A stretch of DNA of 64,000 nucleotides, taken from contig CAJUBE010000002.1 in the NCBI GenBank assembly GCA_910584725.1, forward strand, positions 62,001 to 126,000, in the 5' to 3' direction. The notes beneath the pieces are model-generated. The model was not told the origin of the DNA. It did not search any database and was given only the letters and a program-made list of their open reading frames with translations. Both the position numbers and the translations under genes were made by a program. The DNA comes from an uncultured Lachnospiraceae bacterium. GTDB lineage: Bacteria > Bacillota > Clostridia > Lachnospirales > Lachnospiraceae. Shown here one piece after another: positions 61,360 to 64,000 of this stretch (positions are counted from its first letter, which is position 1; each line of letters starts with the position of its first letter).

Positions 61360-62841
61360 ATGTTGATCTTACTTGCGGACGACGAAAAATATGTGCGTCT
61401 CGGCCTTCAATCCATGATTGAAGAACTATACCCCGAACAACATCAATATATACATGCAAGAAACGGCCGGGAAATCATTGGCACCATGCAGGAGAATAAA
61501 CCTGACGTCGCTTTTCTTGATATAAAAATGCCGTTTATGGACGGTCTGGAAGCATTGCGCATATGCAAAGAAATTTCCCCCGATACCCTATGGATCATTT
61601 TGTCCGGTTATGAAAATTTTGAGTATGCCAGACAGGCGCTGTCCATGTCCGCCTTCGAGTATCTCGTGAAGCCAATTGATATTGATACCGTATCGTCTTT
61701 GTTTGCGCGAATTTGCGACAGCCGGTCAGGCCGCCGTGAAGAGAGGAACAAATCCTTCGTCCATGACATCACCCGGACTTTCAATATGGCTGCGCAGCTT
61801 CCGAAAGAGGATGTCGAATTTCTTCCCGCCAACTCCTCCGATTATATTCTCTACCAATTTTATATGGACTTTCCCGAGCCGGAGACACTAAAGGCCGTCA
61901 ATCAAAAGCTGATCGGCAGTCTGGAATCCTTTTGCCGGGAAAACTCAATCATTGTCGATTACTGCATCTTTTTCAATCAGGACGGCTGCCTGTGCCTCGT
62001 CTGCGATACGCCGGACGCCTCCCGCCTGACACATTTTATCTATACACAGAGCAGCGCTCATGCGGACGATTCCTTTTCCGTATTTTTCGGCAACGATAAA
62101 AGGATACAAAATATATATGCCATCAGCAGGCGCATACATCAATTTGCGCCCATCCGTCTGTTATACAATTGTCAGAATCCGGTATATTACAAAAATATCG
62201 ACGCGCTGCCGTTTCTGGAAACAATGTTGAAATTTTCTGAGAAAATTCTGGAAATGTATAATCTTCTTCTGACAGACAACTGGATGATCTATCAGCAAGA
62301 GCATAAAGAACTGGCGCAAAATAGAGAGTACCGATCTCTCTACGCGCAGATCGATACTTCTATTCTGGAAAATCATATCCGGCGGTTATTTCAGACTGCG
62401 ATGCCCTGTCGCAGCTATGAGCAGTTTCTCACCGCGCTGGACCTAAATACCGCAAATAGGACAAATTTGTCAAATGTCTTTGCCGATTCCAGTCTGGAAA
62501 AAGTCAAACAATATGTCCGGCAGAATTACGCCTCCGATTTAAGCATCAATTCTGTCAGTGCGCTCTTTCACGTCTCACCCACTTACTTTAGCAGGGTATT
62601 TCACGAGAAAACCGGGCAGAAATATATCGACTTTGTCACAGAAGTCCGCATAGCCGCCGCCACAAAGCTGCTGTCTGATAACCCGGATGCCAACATACGG
62701 CAAACAGCCGAAATGGTAGGTTTTTCAAGCGCCCGATACTTTTCCAAGCTGTTTCAGAAATATACGGGTATGCTTCCTTCGGAGTATGGAAGCCGGACTA
62801 CCACAGAGGAAACGGCTCCTCCCTCCCCAAACCCACACTAA
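61360..62841 (+). CDS. YesN-type AraC response regulator
   Basis: Regulator of 493 aa. Receiver domain with LLADDEK, the phosphorylated Asp54 in AFLDIKMPFMDGLE and Lys in YLVKPIDID; a middle region of about 240 residues; and two AraC-type helix-turn-helix motifs at the end (INSVSALFHVSPTYFSRVFH and RQTAEMVGFSSARYFSKLF). It probably activates the divergent transporter/GH5 operon. GGAAAGGA lies upstream of ATG 61360. The last 44 nt overlap the convergent membrane-protein gene. Confidence 0.93.
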   Translation: MLILLADDEKYVRLGLQSMIEELYPEQHQYIHARNGREIIGTMQENKPDVAFLDIKMPFMDGLEALRICKEISPDTLWIILSGYENFEYARQALSMSAFEYLVKPIDIDTVSSLFARICDSRSGRREERNKSFVHDITRTFNMAAQLPKEDVEFLPANSSDYILYQFYMDFPEPETLKAVNQKLIGSLESFCRENSIIVDYCIFFNQDGCLCLVCDTPDASRLTHFIYTQSSAHADDSFSVFFGNDKRIQNIYAISRRIHQFAPIRLLYNCQNPVYYKNIDALPFLETMLKFSEKILEMYNLLLTDNWMIYQQEHKELAQNREYRSLYAQIDTSILENHIRRLFQTAMPCRSYEQFLTALDLNTANRTNLSNVFADSSLEKVKQYVRQNYASDLSINSVSALFHVSPTYFSRVFHEKTGQKYIDFVTEVRIAAATKLLSDNPDANIRQTAEMVGFSSARYFSKLFQKYTGMLPSEYGSRTTTEETAPPSPNPH

Positions 62842-64000
62842 ACAAAAACGGCAGCGCCACGAACACCCCATAAGCATACCGAAATTCATTGTAAACAGGC
62901 GTCGCCAGAAGCAGGCTCCCCAAAAGCATCACGCAGGGCGCAAACACGATCGCCCGCCGCCCCCTGTAAAGCGCGCACGCAAGCGCAAACAGCAGGAGCC
63001 AGGTATTCATCCCCAGACTCCACACTTTGTTGTAAAGCGCCTGAAACCGCTGCAAAAACTCACCCATAGCCAGACCGGCATCATAGCTGAAAACCTTCCT
63101 CTCATTCTCGATGCCGAAGGGATTGTCCACCATAAAATATTCACTGTAAAGAATCTGGTCGTGGGGAATATGTAAGGCGTAGTACCCCGCCGTCTGCCGG
63201 ATCTCCGCCTCCAGATAGAGCATGGGATTGCGAAGCCCTACGTTCAGCCAGAGCTTTGCGTATGCGCCCTTGTTTTCCGCTATGACCGATTGATTGCCGT
63301 GTTCACGAATATAATTTTTCGTCATATCAAACAGGTAAGGATTGTAGTACTCGTCGATCTGCGCCAGCGGAACGACCGCCTCCAGCATTTCCACTTCCTC
63401 CGCCTTGAGGTTTCCGCCTCTGACATAGGCACAGAGCAGATGCTGTACAGGCATGGTCAGGCTCTCGACGGTGTCCGGCGGCTCCACCTTCAGAGCGTGA
63501 AGAATCGGACCCTGCCAGAGCAGATAGCAGGCCAGCACTGCCGCTGCCGAGATGTACATGCGCAGTCTCTCCTTCCCCGGAACCCTGTGCCGGACACCTT
63601 CTTTTCCAATCCGTGCGCTTTCCTTCTCCCGCTGCCGCCTCTGCCTTTTGACTCCACTGATCCTGCTCTGCCCGCCGGCTCCCTCCGCCGATCTCCCCAC
63701 GAAAAGCTGTGACAAAATCAGCAAAACCGCCGTCCCAAGAAATACAAAAATCCCGTTGCTTCTGAGCAGGCAGACCGACACTCCCGTCATAAAAAACCAG
63801 AGCCACCGCTGCCTGTTCGACACTCCGGAACACTTTCCTCGTCCATCAAAACTATCCGAAGCCTCTTTCTCTCCGACAATGCCACGGAAAGTCTGTGCAT
63901 CGGCACAATTATGCACCGCCCACACAAACAGCAGAAACGCAGCCGTAAACCAGGCATCCTTACCCATACAAATGCTGAACATACCGTTTATGGGAAGAAG
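62798..64000 (-). CDS. Large multi-spanning membrane protein (DUF6020/GT-C-like), 5' end outside window
   Basis: At least 400 aa are visible and the frame stays open past the right edge (LLPINGMFSICMGKDAWFTA), so the start is not in view. Several helices (FTAAFLLFVWAVHN; WLWFFMTGVSVCLLRSNG; AVLACYLLWQGPI) flank a basic low-complexity loop (KRQRRQREKES). A later outer region (NQSVIAENKGAYAKLWLN, YSEYFMVDNPFG) and C-terminal helices fit dolichol-sugar-type GT-C transferases. FSICMGKDAWFTAAFLLFVW is typical of the DUF6020 group. It overlaps the regulator gene by 44 nt tail to tail. Function unproven. Confidence 0.7.
   Translation of the reverse strand, partial: LLPINGMFSICMGKDAWFTAAFLLFVWAVHNCADAQTFRGIVGEKEASDSFDGRGKCSGVSNRQRWLWFFMTGVSVCLLRSNGIFVFLGTAVLLILSQLFVGRSAEGAGGQSRISGVKRQRRQREKESARIGKEGVRHRVPGKERLRMYISAAAVLACYLLWQGPILHALKVEPPDTVESLTMPVQHLLCAYVRGGNLKAEEVEMLEAVVPLAQIDEYYNPYLFDMTKNYIREHGNQSVIAENKGAYAKLWLNVGLRNPMLYLEAEIRQTAGYYALHIPHDQILYSEYFMVDNPFGIENERKVFSYDAGLAMGEFLQRFQALYNKVWSLGMNTWLLLFALACALYRGRRAIVFAPCVMLLGSLLLATPVYNEFRYAYGVFVALPFLFSVGLGREEPFPLW

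Noticed and set aside
1..64000. CRISPR array, tRNA, rRNA or integrase
   Set aside because: No regularly spaced direct repeats, no tRNA-like cloverleaf and no recombinase motif found on either strand; the accessory block therefore has no identified att site.

Overview
This 64 kb window most likely comes from a gut Clostridia genome of the Lachnospiraceae type. That is inferred from the families present: a YesM/YesN two-component pair beside a sugar ABC transporter, DUF6056 and DUF5672 proteins, CotH-kinase and GT11 genes in a long polysaccharide cluster, and strong AGGAGG-like ribosome binding sites. No species marker, rRNA or tRNA was seen.

Region 1 (1-45.6 kb) is a very large surface-polysaccharide cluster read almost wholly on the minus strand. 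It holds a polyprenyl-phosphate sugar transferase (18664-20076) that would start the repeat unit. The other transferases are GT2, GT4, GT11, GT17 and a GT26-GT4 fusion. Export and polymerisation genes are duplicated: one MATE-like flippase, one PglK-like ABC flippase and two Wzy-like polymerases. Modification genes include a pyruvyltransferase, a hexapeptide acetyltransferase, two asparagine-synthase homologues, a NodB-like protein, a GH105 hydrolase, a CotH kinase, a radical SAM protein and two SGNH proteins. At the 5' end of the cluster (39983-45581) lies a Dlt-like cassette: DltD-like protein, amino-acid adenylation enzyme, formyltransferase, carrier protein, MBOAT acyltransferase. The formyltransferase suggests a polymer esterified with an N-formyl amino acid, or a formylated amino sugar in the same pathway. 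A DinJ-YafQ toxin-antitoxin pair sits on the opposite strand at 20.2-20.7 kb.

Many gaps of region 1 contain large palindromes directly downstream of the preceding stop codon. One family of composite hairpins occurs at five loci (six units), with stem sequences that differ between copies but keep pairing. A near-consensus promoter at 13474-13502 precedes a multi-branched 150-nt leader.

Region 2 (45.6-55.7 kb) is AT-rich, accessory and partly decayed. It holds an AlbA_2/ATPase regulator, a GNAT protein, a DUF3791-DUF3990 toxin-like operon, a DUF262-AlbA_2 defence-type gene broken at an A8 run, a ruined DNA methyltransferase with a decayed partial duplicate, a GIY-YIG/DUF4357 protein, two more genes with single-base frameshifts and an IS1182-like remnant.

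Region 3 (55.7-62.8 kb) is a sugar-use locus: a GH5 glycosidase, two permeases and a lipoprotein binding protein on the minus strand. Divergent from them are a short YesM-type histidine kinase and a YesN-type response regulator, with a cre-like site and a sigma-A promoter between. The window ends in a large membrane protein (62798 onward) converging on the regulator.
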